This document shows positions 1-7,877 of a stretch of DNA of 64,000 nt, one piece after another (positions within the stretch are counted from its first letter, which is position 1; each line of letters starts with the position of its first letter). Under the pieces are notes generated by a model. The model did not search any database. It worked only from the letters and a program-made list of their open reading frames with translations, and had not been told where the DNA came from. This DNA comes from Deltaproteobacteria bacterium HGW-Deltaproteobacteria-13 (lineage in GTDB: Bacteria; Desulfobacterota; Syntrophia; Syntrophales; Smithellaceae), in contig PHBJ01000014.1 in NCBI GenBank assembly GCA_002840555.1, positions 1 through 64,000 on the forward strand, given 5' to 3'. The translations under genes and the position numbers were made by a program.

Positions 1-1
1 T

Positions 2-451
2 CCTCATGACAAAATTGAAGCCATCCGCATGGCCGGCGCCATTCATGATATCGGGAAAATTTCGGTGCCGTCGGAAATTTTATGTAAACCGTCCATGCTG
101 ACTGATCTTGAATTTTGCTTAATCAAGAATCATTCCGAGTATAGCTATGAAATCATGAAAGACGTTGAATCGCCCTGGCCGCTGGCTGATATCATCCGCC
201 AGCATCATGAGCGTTTAAACGGTTCCGGATATCCTCAGGGATTAAAAGATGCAAACATTCTTATCGAATCCCGCGTGCTGGCCGTTGCGGATGTGGTTGA
301 GGCCATGATGTCCTACCGTCCTTACAGACCGGCGTTGGGAATTGACATTGCGCTGTCAGAAATTGAAAACAACGCGGGAATTCTTTATGATCCCAATGTC
401 GTGAGCGCCTGCCTGAAGTTGTTCCGGGAAAAAGGATACCAGATTACATGA
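2..451 (+). CDS. HD-GYP domain protein, C-terminal part (5' end outside window)
   Basis: The reading frame is open from the window edge, so the gene begins upstream; an internal ATG at 29 is unlikely to be its start. The visible 149 codons carry the HD motif (HDIGK) and the GYP-type motif (HHERLNGSGYP) in the usual order and spacing, which is diagnostic of HD-GYP phosphodiesterases that hydrolyse cyclic di-GMP. The canonical HHE-DGSGYP has an N for D here. The missing N-terminus would normally hold a receiver, PAS or membrane sensor domain, which cannot be judged. It stands alone, with the next gene about 240 bases downstream. Confidence 0.85.
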   Translation, partial: PHDKIEAIRMAGAIHDIGKISVPSEILCKPSMLTDLEFCLIKNHSEYSYEIMKDVESPWPLADIIRQHHERLNGSGYPQGLKDANILIESRVLAVADVVEAMMSYRPYRPALGIDIALSEIENNAGILYDPNVVSACLKLFREKGYQIT

Positions 452-690
452 CATAATGAATATTACGGAGTCTTACCATAGCCAAAGACTGAAATAAAAC
501 GATATTAAAACAAGTAATTACCCCTTTTCAACGTTATATCATTCAAGCCATATTTTACAGGTTATTCAGATTCCCCGAAATCATTAGCTATTAATTTGTT
601 TCCTTGATATGCATAATGACGTATTATGACACACTCATGACGATGAGTAAATTTTATCCATAAATTAAAAGAACAGGAGAAATAATCGGC

Positions 691-1245
691 ATGAAAAAAG
701 AAGATTGTATTCTTTTCAGCGGTGGTGCTCAAGGGGCTGAAGCGGAATTTGGCATCAACGCGGAAAAAATTGGAATCGAAGAAATTAATTTTACGTTTCC
801 CGGACATACTATAGTCCGGACACAGGGGTTGCGTGTTCTTAATCACGAAGAATTGAAAAACGGTGATATCAGTCTGGAATATGTTTCCAAATTAATGAAT
901 CGGCGTTACACGGACAACCAGACATTCCGTAAAATTCTGCAAAGCATCTGGTACCAGATCAATAACGGTCAGGAAATATTTGTCATCGGAGAAATATTGG
1001 AAGACAAGACCGTTAAGGGAGGCACCGGCTGGGGAGCCGAATTCAGCAAGATCTGCAACAAGCCGCTGCATGTGTTCGATCAAAAACGTAACGCCTGGTT
1101 CACCTGGAAACGTCTTGATTGGATGGAATGTAAAAAAGGAAAAGAACCCGTAATCAGCCATCCTCATTTCACCGGAACCGGAACACGCTTCCTTGAAGCA
1201 AACGGCAAAAAAGCAATTAAGGAATTATTCAAAAGAAGTTTCTAA
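691..1245 (+). CDS. Conserved hypothetical protein with SLOG/YAcAr-like nucleotide-binding start
   Basis: This 184-residue soluble protein has an N-terminal SGGAQGAE motif that resembles the glycine-rich loop of SLOG/LOG-superfamily (TIGR00725, YspA, DprA-like) Rossmann folds, which bind nucleotides or nucleotide-derived ligands. Near residues 108-116 is a GGTGWGAE stretch that could be a second phosphate-binding segment. A clear ribosome-binding site (AGGAGA at 675-680) fixes the ATG start. It has no signal peptide or membrane segment and no obvious operon partner. The specific function is unknown; the SLOG assignment rests on motif resemblance only. Confidence 0.7.
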   Translation: MKKEDCILFSGGAQGAEAEFGINAEKIGIEEINFTFPGHTIVRTQGLRVLNHEELKNGDISLEYVSKLMNRRYTDNQTFRKILQSIWYQINNGQEIFVIGEILEDKTVKGGTGWGAEFSKICNKPLHVFDQKRNAWFTWKRLDWMECKKGKEPVISHPHFTGTGTRFLEANGKKAIKELFKRSF

Positions 1246-1411
1246 CACACCGGCCCTTACCGAAAACAAACCAAAGCAAGGGGGAAATTGCAAGTCCCCC
1301 CTGCTTCCGGGCAAACTCTTCGGAGGGGAAAATAAACAGCAGTGACAGCATGCAGAGGAATGGAAAAGTAACCTTCCGTTCATTATTCTCCGTTTTTTCA
1401 TCACATTTCTT

Positions 1412-1448
1412 TTGACATACAAGACTATTTTGTCTTATGCTTCTGCCA
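1412..1448 (+). promoter_or_regulatory. Candidate sigma-70 promoter of mltA, possibly giving a leaderless mRNA
   Basis: TTGACA at 1412-1417 is separated by 18 bases from TATGCT at 1436-1441. The first good ATG of the lipoprotein gene is at 1448, about where transcription would start, and no ribosome-binding site precedes it. The assignment rests on sequence pattern only. Confidence 0.4.
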
Positions 1449-2668
1449 TGAAAAACAGAATTATATTCCCCGGCCTGTTATGGGTCATTGCTTTCTTAGT
1501 TCTTGCCGGCTGCCACGGACGTCTTTCTACAGTTGTTACCAATTACTCTGCGGAACCGCAAAAAGATTATAATCGTGTTTTGCCGCCGGGCGAACTGGCG
1601 CTCAGAAAGATTACGGATCCCGCCCAGATTCCCGACTACACAAAAGCGTGTTCTGATCTTGACGGCTTGAAGGAAGCAATAGCCAGAAGTCTGAACTATA
1701 TGGCCAAGCCATCCAGCCAAAAGTACTACCCTTATGGCGCCATTACCCACGAACAGGCGGTAAGGAGCCTGCGGGCACTGGAGAAGCTTGTTGATTTGAA
1801 ATTGTCTCCCGGGGAAATGAACAAGGTTTTGCGGGAAAAATTCGATACGTATATTTCAGTCGGCTGTGATGATCAGGGAACCGTATTGTTTACAGGATAT
1901 TATACGCCGATTTTTGACGGTTCTCCTGTACGCACAGACCGTTATCGGTATCCTTTATACAAGACACCTGCCGATCTGATCAAAGGTCCTGACGGGACGA
2001 TTCTGGGCCAAAAGGGCTCCGATGGCCAAATCCAGCCATACCCGGGCAGGGCGGATATACAAAAATCCAATATGCTTGCGGGCCTTGAGCTTGTCTGGCT
2101 TGGCGATCCGTTTGAGGTTTATATTGTGCATGTGCAGGGTTCAGCAAAAATACGAATGCCCGGCGGACAGATCGAAGGAATCGGTTATGCCGCTCATAAC
2201 GGCTCGGACTATAAAAGTATCAGGAAAAAAATGATAGCGGATGGAAAGTTTACAGAGAAAAATATCAACATGAAAGCCATGATCGATTATTTTAAGGTCC
2301 ATCCTGATGAAGTCGATATGTATGTTAATGAAAATCCCCGATTTGTTTTCTTCAAGCCTGAAAAAGGCGAACCAAGAGGCTCGCTCAATGAGTCGGTAAC
2401 CCCATTTAGAACAATTGCCACGGACAAGACGATTTATCCCAGGGCGATGTTTGCCTTTACCGCGGTTGACCTGGACAGGCCCGTAGGATTTTCTTTGGAT
2501 CAGGACACAGGAGGCGCTATCCGGGCCGCAGGCCGTTGTGATGTTTATATGGGCGTTGGCGACCATGCGGGCGAACTTGCGGGTAAAACATACCGCGAAG
2601 GACAGCTTTATTACATTTTCATCAAACCTGATAGTGATCAAACGAAAGAGCACAGCGGCCAAAAATAA
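1448..2668 (+). CDS. mltA: Membrane-bound lytic murein transglycosylase A (lipoprotein)
   Basis: The product of 406 residues matches the MltA family, which cleaves peptidoglycan glycan strands to form 1,6-anhydromuropeptides at the inner face of the outer membrane. The start at 1448 gives a short basic N-terminus, a hydrophobic stretch and a lipobox (LAGC), so it is a predicted lipoprotein. The conserved C-terminal region includes DQDTGGAI and DVYMGVGDHAGELAG, which contain the family's catalytic Asp and 3D-domain residues. A TTG 36 bases upstream in frame would add residues before the signal peptide and lies inside a promoter-like TTGACA, so I reject it. The gene appears monocistronic. Confidence 0.92.
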   Translation: MKNRIIFPGLLWVIAFLVLAGCHGRLSTVVTNYSAEPQKDYNRVLPPGELALRKITDPAQIPDYTKACSDLDGLKEAIARSLNYMAKPSSQKYYPYGAITHEQAVRSLRALEKLVDLKLSPGEMNKVLREKFDTYISVGCDDQGTVLFTGYYTPIFDGSPVRTDRYRYPLYKTPADLIKGPDGTILGQKGSDGQIQPYPGRADIQKSNMLAGLELVWLGDPFEVYIVHVQGSAKIRMPGGQIEGIGYAAHNGSDYKSIRKKMIADGKFTEKNINMKAMIDYFKVHPDEVDMYVNENPRFVFFKPEKGEPRGSLNESVTPFRTIATDKTIYPRAMFAFTAVDLDRPVGFSLDQDTGGAIRAAGRCDVYMGVGDHAGELAGKTYREGQLYYIFIKPDSDQTKEHSGQK

Positions 2669-2878
2669 TCTCCTCATCCGGTAGGATTCTGTTGATTCTG
2701 ATATTTCCGGATTCCGATACCCAGGCATGCGCCGGGGTGCCCCGTCGGACGGGTTCTCCGGGGACGGAAAGCGCAGTGACCATTTATGTAAATAACAATG
2801 GACAGGGCAAATGATACTTCTCTATCGTTCTTCTGAAAAAAAAGTGTCTTCTCAAAATCAAACGTGACAGGAACAAAC

Positions 2879-4078
2879 ATGGCAAAAAACAGTGAAACAT
2901 CTCTGCGCAACCGGAAGGGGGATCTTAGAAAACTGGTCATGTTGATGAACAGGCAAAATAAAAGATTTATGCCGCCATTTGATCCGATACTCAAAACCAT
3001 TGATTTAATGATCACGCAAAACGAACTCGACCTGCTTTTAAAAATGGGTACGGGTTTATACTCCCATGAACAGGTTGCCGCACTCAGCGGCATGCATCAT
3101 GAAAAATTTAATGTCCTATTCGAAGCCCTTAAAGAAAAGGCATTCGTAGGAATACAACATCCTGAAACAAGTGAAGAACGATACACCATCAATCCTTTTA
3201 TCGTCGGGTGGTTTGAAGGCGTGGTTTCTTATTTAATCGGCAGACCTGAAGAAAAGGAATTCGCGCAAAGATATATGTCATTTTTTTACTCACTGCGGAA
3301 TCTCAATTTTTTCCCCGTCAGAAAAGTAATGAATATCATGGGCAGGCATACACCTGTATCAAATCAAAGTGTCGGCATGGTTCATGAATCAAAGAATGCG
3401 AAGGGAAAATCAACTATCATCATTAATGAGGCAATCCATGTGTCGGATTCCAATATTTATCCGACAAATTCCATTAATGATATGATCATGGAATATGGAA
3501 GAAAAAGTATCATCGGCCAATTCAAGGCATGCATGTGCCGGCAGATGGCTTCCAATATTGATGATCCATGCCGCTTTAAAATGCCGGGCGACATAGGATG
3601 CATGGGTTTTGGCGAGAAAATTAAACCGTATCTGAAATATGGATATATGCGTCAAATCAGCAGGGAAGAAGCTTTTGATATTATCCAGAAGGCTCGGGAT
3701 CATGGCGCCATCCATACGGTGTTCCATGAAAAGGATGACGCGAATCGCCCTCAAGGCGGTCTGTGCAACTGTTGCTGGGACTGCTGCGGAATATTTCGCT
3801 GCTACAACATGGGAGCCACTCCTTTGCGCTACAGTTGTTACTATCTGGCGAAGATCACCGACAGCTCCAGATGCACGGGATGCGGAAAATGTGAAAAATA
3901 CTGTCCGACTGCCGCAATATCAGTCCTGGATAAGCAAGTCGTGCTCGATATAAATAAATGCATTGGATGCGGTCAATGCGTTCATCAGTGTGCCCGTTCA
4001 GTTATCCAGCTTATCGCGGACAAACGCACCGCATTCCTCCCCATGCTTAAAAAATCCGAAACGAGAATAACTGCATAG
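2879..4078 (+). CDS. Cysteine-rich protein with two C-terminal [4Fe-4S] ferredoxin motifs
   Basis: This 399-residue protein ends in a classical bacterial ferredoxin domain (CTGCGKCEKYCP and CIGCGQCVHQC). Upstream of it lies an unusual Cys-dense segment, CNCCWDCCGIFRC, and earlier single cysteines (ACMCRQM, DPCRFK, IGCMGFG) that could hold another cluster or metal. The N-terminal third looks like a helical/winged-helix type domain. I chose the ATG at 2879 because ACAGGA lies just upstream; an in-frame GTG at 2864 is the alternative. A hairpin at about 4151-4203 follows. It is probably a soluble electron-transfer or redox-sensing protein; substrate and partners are unknown. Confidence 0.8.
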   Translation: MAKNSETSLRNRKGDLRKLVMLMNRQNKRFMPPFDPILKTIDLMITQNELDLLLKMGTGLYSHEQVAALSGMHHEKFNVLFEALKEKAFVGIQHPETSEERYTINPFIVGWFEGVVSYLIGRPEEKEFAQRYMSFFYSLRNLNFFPVRKVMNIMGRHTPVSNQSVGMVHESKNAKGKSTIIINEAIHVSDSNIYPTNSINDMIMEYGRKSIIGQFKACMCRQMASNIDDPCRFKMPGDIGCMGFGEKIKPYLKYGYMRQISREEAFDIIQKARDHGAIHTVFHEKDDANRPQGGLCNCCWDCCGIFRCYNMGATPLRYSCYYLAKITDSSRCTGCGKCEKYCPTAAISVLDKQVVLDINKCIGCGQCVHQCARSVIQLIADKRTAFLPMLKKSETRITA

Positions 4079-4150
4079 CTGAAAATGTGCCTGTCTTCGC
4101 GCTGAAGAAGTAAAAAACGCCGGAACGGGTTGCAAATAATAATTTGACAT

Positions 4151-4205
4151 GTAAAAGGAACTTGCCTATGCTCCTCCGTCGCAGGAGTAAGTTCTTATAA
4201 AAAAT
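4151..4205 (+). terminator. Probable terminator after the Cys-rich ferredoxin gene
   Basis: A stem formed by AGGAACTT and AAGTTCTT (one mismatch), with an inner GCTCCT/AGGAG pairing, is followed by an A/T-rich run. It lies about 75 bases after the stop codon. Confidence 0.45.
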
Positions 4206-4255
4206 ATAAAGATTTTCTGATTCTACATTTTTAAAAAATTAAAGGCTGTTAAAAT

Positions 4256-5047
4256 ATGACATGGTTAGATAAAATTAAAAAAAGCAAATATCATTTATTG
4301 ATTTCGGTAATTCCGATTATCCTGGTTGTGGGGACGATTAAGATTGCCTGTCATTTTCTCGGCTGGGAAGTTATCCCCAAAGACCTCACTTCTTTTTTCC
4401 CGAGCATTCTTACCGGGATCATTTTTATTCTCGGTTTTTTACTGGCCGGCGTGGTCACTGATTTCAAGGAAAGCGAAAAGATTCCCAACGAAATCGCCGC
4501 ATCACTATATTCTCTCTGGCAGGAAGCGGATTACATCAGAAGGCATAAAAATTCTTCCGCCGCAAAAATCCTGATGGAAAAAATAAAACTTTTTATTCCA
4601 ACTTTTAAACATGATTTTTTTATTCTGGAAAATGATAAACTGCAGAAGCTGCTGGATTCATTCACGGATGATTTTATTGAAATGGAAAAACAAGGCGCGG
4701 CAGTAAATTATATTACCCGCTTGAAAGCGGACCAGGCCAACATAAAAAAAATAATAAACCGGATAATCGTCATCAAGAAAACAGATTTTGTTCCTTCCGT
4801 CTTCGTTTGCATTCAGGCGATCACCATGGTTTTCCTGATTGCTTATTGTTTACTGATCGTAGAACCCTGGTGGGGCGGACTGATCCTGGTTTGTATTTTT
4901 ACCTTTGTGATCTTTGCTATTCTTTTTCTTATCAAGGATATGGACGATCCTTTTGAATACGACGGCAGCGGAGAGTCGGGGTCAGATGAAGTGAGCCTTG
5001 AAGTACTGGACAATCTTCATAAAGATTTTATGGAAAAAGAATTCTGA
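4256..5047 (+). CDS. Integral membrane protein of unknown function
   Basis: The 263-residue protein has two N-terminal hydrophobic helices (about residues 13-33 and 45-68), a central charged helical region rich in Lys and Glu (about 75-175), two further membrane helices (about 180-225) and an acidic C-terminal tail. The FLLAGVVTDFKESEKIP segment after the second helix recalls bestrophin-like/DUF4239 membrane proteins, but I cannot confirm this. AAAGG at about 4240 may be the ribosome-binding site. It appears to be monocistronic. Confidence 0.75.
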   Translation: MTWLDKIKKSKYHLLISVIPIILVVGTIKIACHFLGWEVIPKDLTSFFPSILTGIIFILGFLLAGVVTDFKESEKIPNEIAASLYSLWQEADYIRRHKNSSAAKILMEKIKLFIPTFKHDFFILENDKLQKLLDSFTDDFIEMEKQGAAVNYITRLKADQANIKKIINRIIVIKKTDFVPSVFVCIQAITMVFLIAYCLLIVEPWWGGLILVCIFTFVIFAILFLIKDMDDPFEYDGSGESGSDEVSLEVLDNLHKDFMEKEF

Positions 5048-5172
5048 TTCTCTATTCTTCACACATTCTTCTTGCAGCATATAAAACTACTTTTAATTAA
5101 TCCTGTCCGGAAACGCATTTTCTTTAGAGGAGTACATCATCAAGGGAGCATTGCATTGCCAGGGATTTTCAC

Positions 5173-6315
5173 TTGGAAATGGATAAGAATATGGAAAGCT
5201 TAATCTGCCGGGAATGCCCCAACGGCTGCAATCTGACGATGGAGTGGACGGATGCGGAAAATGTTTTCATCGCCGGAAATAGATGCGCAGACGGCGTTAT
5301 CTTTGCGTCCCGAGTAATCCGCAAGGATAAAAAAGCGCACATTCACGCCAGGAAAGAAACTCCTTTATACAGCAAGGAAACGTTGAGCGCCGTAGCCTCG
5401 CTCTGGCAGGTGCGTCTTAAAAAATTACATCATAATATTTCTGTTCAGGGAAGTCCCGAACGTTCGCTTTTTCGCGTCGTCCTGGAAGATAAGAATGAAA
5501 ATGTTTTTGTGCTGGAACAGATTTCTTCAAAATCCCTTGAGCACAAAAAGCAGATAGCCGCGACTCTTGATTTTTTATCGAAAAAAAATTTCCGGCATAT
5601 TCAGCCGTATTTAGCCGGTGAAAAAGGGAAATACGTCATCAAATATAAAAACAATTTCTGGCAAATGATTCCTTTTATACAAGGAGTGCCGCTTGACCGT
5701 GAAAAATACATGTATGAAAAATGGCGAGGACCGGCGCTGGCCGCTTTTCTCATAGCGTTACGCCGGAAATCAAAAAACATGCCCCTGGATCATTCGCTGC
5801 ATGTCTTTTCGCTCAAAGATTATATATACAAATTGATCTGTGAAATTAATCTTTATGACAAAAACATCAAAGATGAGATTAACGATATCGCCCGTTTCCT
5901 CGAGAAAGATTTTATGCCCGCGTATGAAAAACTGCCTATCGCCTTTTGCCACGGCGATTATCATCCGCTAAATATTATCTGGTCCGCCGACAATATGAAA
6001 TGCGTGATTGACTGGGAATTTTCAGGCTGCAAACGGGAGATTTATGACGCGGCGAACTTAATAGGCTGTATCGGAGTTGAAGATCCGCGAAGTCTCACGG
6101 GCGGACTCGTTAAAAGTTTTATTTCCGAGATGGCGGAGGCAAAACTTATTTCCAAAACGAGCTGGAAATATCTGGTGGAATTTATTGTCGCGCTTCGCTT
6201 TGCCTGGCTTTCCGAATGGCTGCGCCGGAAAGACGTGGAGATGATCGGCCTGGAATTGGATTATATGCGGCTGTTAATAGACAATAAAAATCGTTTACAA
6301 AAAGCATGGTTGTGA
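5173..6315 (+). CDS. DUF1667-like Cys-motif domain fused to an aminoglycoside-phosphotransferase-type kinase
   Basis: The first about 50 residues carry C-x2-C-x3-C and a later GNRCADG, the layout of DUF1667 proteins, which usually sit beside FAD-dependent oxidoreductases and may bind a metal or Fe-S centre. The rest resembles APH/choline-kinase folds: a catalytic-loop HGDYHPLN (about residues 259-266) and a metal-binding IDWEFSG. The product would phosphorylate a small molecule; the substrate is unknown. The TTG at 5173 has AGGGA at good spacing; ATG 5179 is the alternative. A short gap separates it from the thioesterase gene, so the two may be co-transcribed. Confidence 0.78.
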   Translation: MEMDKNMESLICRECPNGCNLTMEWTDAENVFIAGNRCADGVIFASRVIRKDKKAHIHARKETPLYSKETLSAVASLWQVRLKKLHHNISVQGSPERSLFRVVLEDKNENVFVLEQISSKSLEHKKQIAATLDFLSKKNFRHIQPYLAGEKGKYVIKYKNNFWQMIPFIQGVPLDREKYMYEKWRGPALAAFLIALRRKSKNMPLDHSLHVFSLKDYIYKLICEINLYDKNIKDEINDIARFLEKDFMPAYEKLPIAFCHGDYHPLNIIWSADNMKCVIDWEFSGCKREIYDAANLIGCIGVEDPRSLTGGLVKSFISEMAEAKLISKTSWKYLVEFIVALRFAWLSEWLRRKDVEMIGLELDYMRLLIDNKNRLQKAWL

Positions 6316-6374
6316 TAAAAAGTGAGTTGGTCTTTCATTATTGCCGCGGCAATTAAATTTTGAAGGGTTGTCTG

Positions 6375-6842
6375 ATGTTGGATGCGATAGGGATAGAAGA
6401 AATTCTTAACTATTTAAAAATTATCTATGAGGAACAAATGCCCTTCAACAAATATCTGGGCATTAAAATAGACTCTATTTCTCCCGGGGGCGTTGTCGTC
6501 AGAATCGATATGCGGGACGAATTGATAGGCAATTTTGAAAAGAATATCCTGCACGGCGGAGTCATGTCGTCCCTTCTGGATTTTACCGGCGGCGTCATCG
6601 CGCAAATACATGTTTTAAACGAGATGAAGGATGCCACGCTGGATAAACTGGTTAAACGACTCACCGGTATGGGAACCATTGACATGCGGATAGATTATAT
6701 TCGTCCCGGAAAAGGGGCTCACTTTCTGGCTACCGGCCATATTTTAAGATTGGGTCACAAAGTTGCCGTAACACGCACGGAACTTGTCAACGACGAAGGG
6801 GTCTTGATAGCCGTCGGAACAAGCACTTATATCGTTGGATAG
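6375..6842 (+). CDS. PaaI-type hotdog-fold acyl-CoA thioesterase
   Basis: At 155 residues the protein has the length and motifs of single-domain hotdog thioesterases. The LHGGVMSSLLDFTGG segment matches the HGG-(x)n-D/E active-site region on the central helix, which positions the acyl-CoA thioester for hydrolysis. GAAGGG at 6362-6367 supports ATG 6375 over an in-frame TTG at 6360. It precedes and nearly touches the following membrane-protein gene. The preferred acyl chain cannot be read from the sequence. Confidence 0.85.
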   Translation: MLDAIGIEEILNYLKIIYEEQMPFNKYLGIKIDSISPGGVVVRIDMRDELIGNFEKNILHGGVMSSLLDFTGGVIAQIHVLNEMKDATLDKLVKRLTGMGTIDMRIDYIRPGKGAHFLATGHILRLGHKVAVTRTELVNDEGVLIAVGTSTYIVG

Positions 6843-6846
6843 AAAA

Positions 6847-7830
6847 ATGATACTGGATCTCAGAAAAAAGAAGGTCAATAAGCATATCAAATGTCCACAT
6901 TGTGAAATCGAATACAAGCCGGCTGACATCGCGACCACGCTTAAAAAAGGACATTTCACGTGCCCTGCCTGCGAGGGGAAAATACCATCCCCATCGGCCA
7001 CGCCGTGGAAAAGCACATCACCGCCAGGCCCCGTTAAAAAATATCTGGCGCCTGTCCTGATTCTGACGGGAGTTGTAACTGCTTTTGTGGTCACTTATTT
7101 CCTGATGTCCGCCGACAAAACAACACAAGCGGTAAAGCCCGTCACTCCGGTCATCATACAGCCGCGTCCCGAACAGCCGCCTGCCCGGCCGGCTCCCGCC
7201 CCACCGGTCTCTTCAGTGCCTGCTGCCGCTGCTGTTTCCGATGAACAAACGGATCTTCCGGTAAAACCGGCCCCGGACAAGATGCAGATCGTGGAAAGAA
7301 TTGCCGCCGAGTTTCAAAAAAACAAAACGCGCGCGCCGGAAGGAGATCTTGTCTACCGGGACATGGCCATCAGCATCTGGAATCAACTACTGACAAACCG
7401 TATTGATGCAAAGATCATGATCGGAAACATTAAGGAAAATATCTCCGCATGGAACTACAGGCAGCTTGTGAGGGAAAGCAACGACACCTGGGTAGTCGCC
7501 AAACTGAGCCCGACGGAGAAGGTTGCCATCGAAACCACGATGGGCACAGTCATCAAACCGGGAAGGCAGGGCGCTTCCGCCTACTTCAGAGGCATCGAAT
7601 TCGACAATCCGGGACAAATCAACAGATTTGATTTTCTCCGCAAAGAAGCGAATGAAGTATGCAGGGATGCCGACCGGATGACAAAAGACTGGAATGAGAA
7701 TGTCGCCGGAAAGCAACTCCCCCCCAAAGAAATTACCGCAAGGCAGTCCCGACTGGAACAAAGGAAACAGGATTGCGAAAACGCCTTCATCGCACTGAAG
7801 GAATTCGAATCAAGAGCAATTTTTTACTAA
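6847..7830 (+). CDS. Zinc-ribbon, proline-rich linker, single-pass membrane protein
   Basis: The 327-residue protein begins with a zinc-ribbon-like pair (CPHCEIEY and, about 25 residues later, CPACEGK), typical of MJ0042-like ribbons. A single transmembrane helix follows (about residues 63-84), then a Pro/Ala-rich linker (about 95-140) and a charged, probably periplasmic C-terminal domain of about 185 residues with no motif I recognise. It starts five bases after the thioesterase stop codon; an in-frame TTG at 6835 would overlap that gene. A weak GACGCC/GGCGTT hairpin follows the stop. Function unknown. Confidence 0.75.
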   Translation: MILDLRKKKVNKHIKCPHCEIEYKPADIATTLKKGHFTCPACEGKIPSPSATPWKSTSPPGPVKKYLAPVLILTGVVTAFVVTYFLMSADKTTQAVKPVTPVIIQPRPEQPPARPAPAPPVSSVPAAAAVSDEQTDLPVKPAPDKMQIVERIAAEFQKNKTRAPEGDLVYRDMAISIWNQLLTNRIDAKIMIGNIKENISAWNYRQLVRESNDTWVVAKLSPTEKVAIETTMGTVIKPGRQGASAYFRGIEFDNPGQINRFDFLRKEANEVCRDADRMTKDWNENVAGKQLPPKEITARQSRLEQRKQDCENAFIALKEFESRAIFY

Positions 7831-7877
7831 AGGATTGCTGACGCCCGGTGACGGCGTTTGTCCCGTCCCGCATCGAT

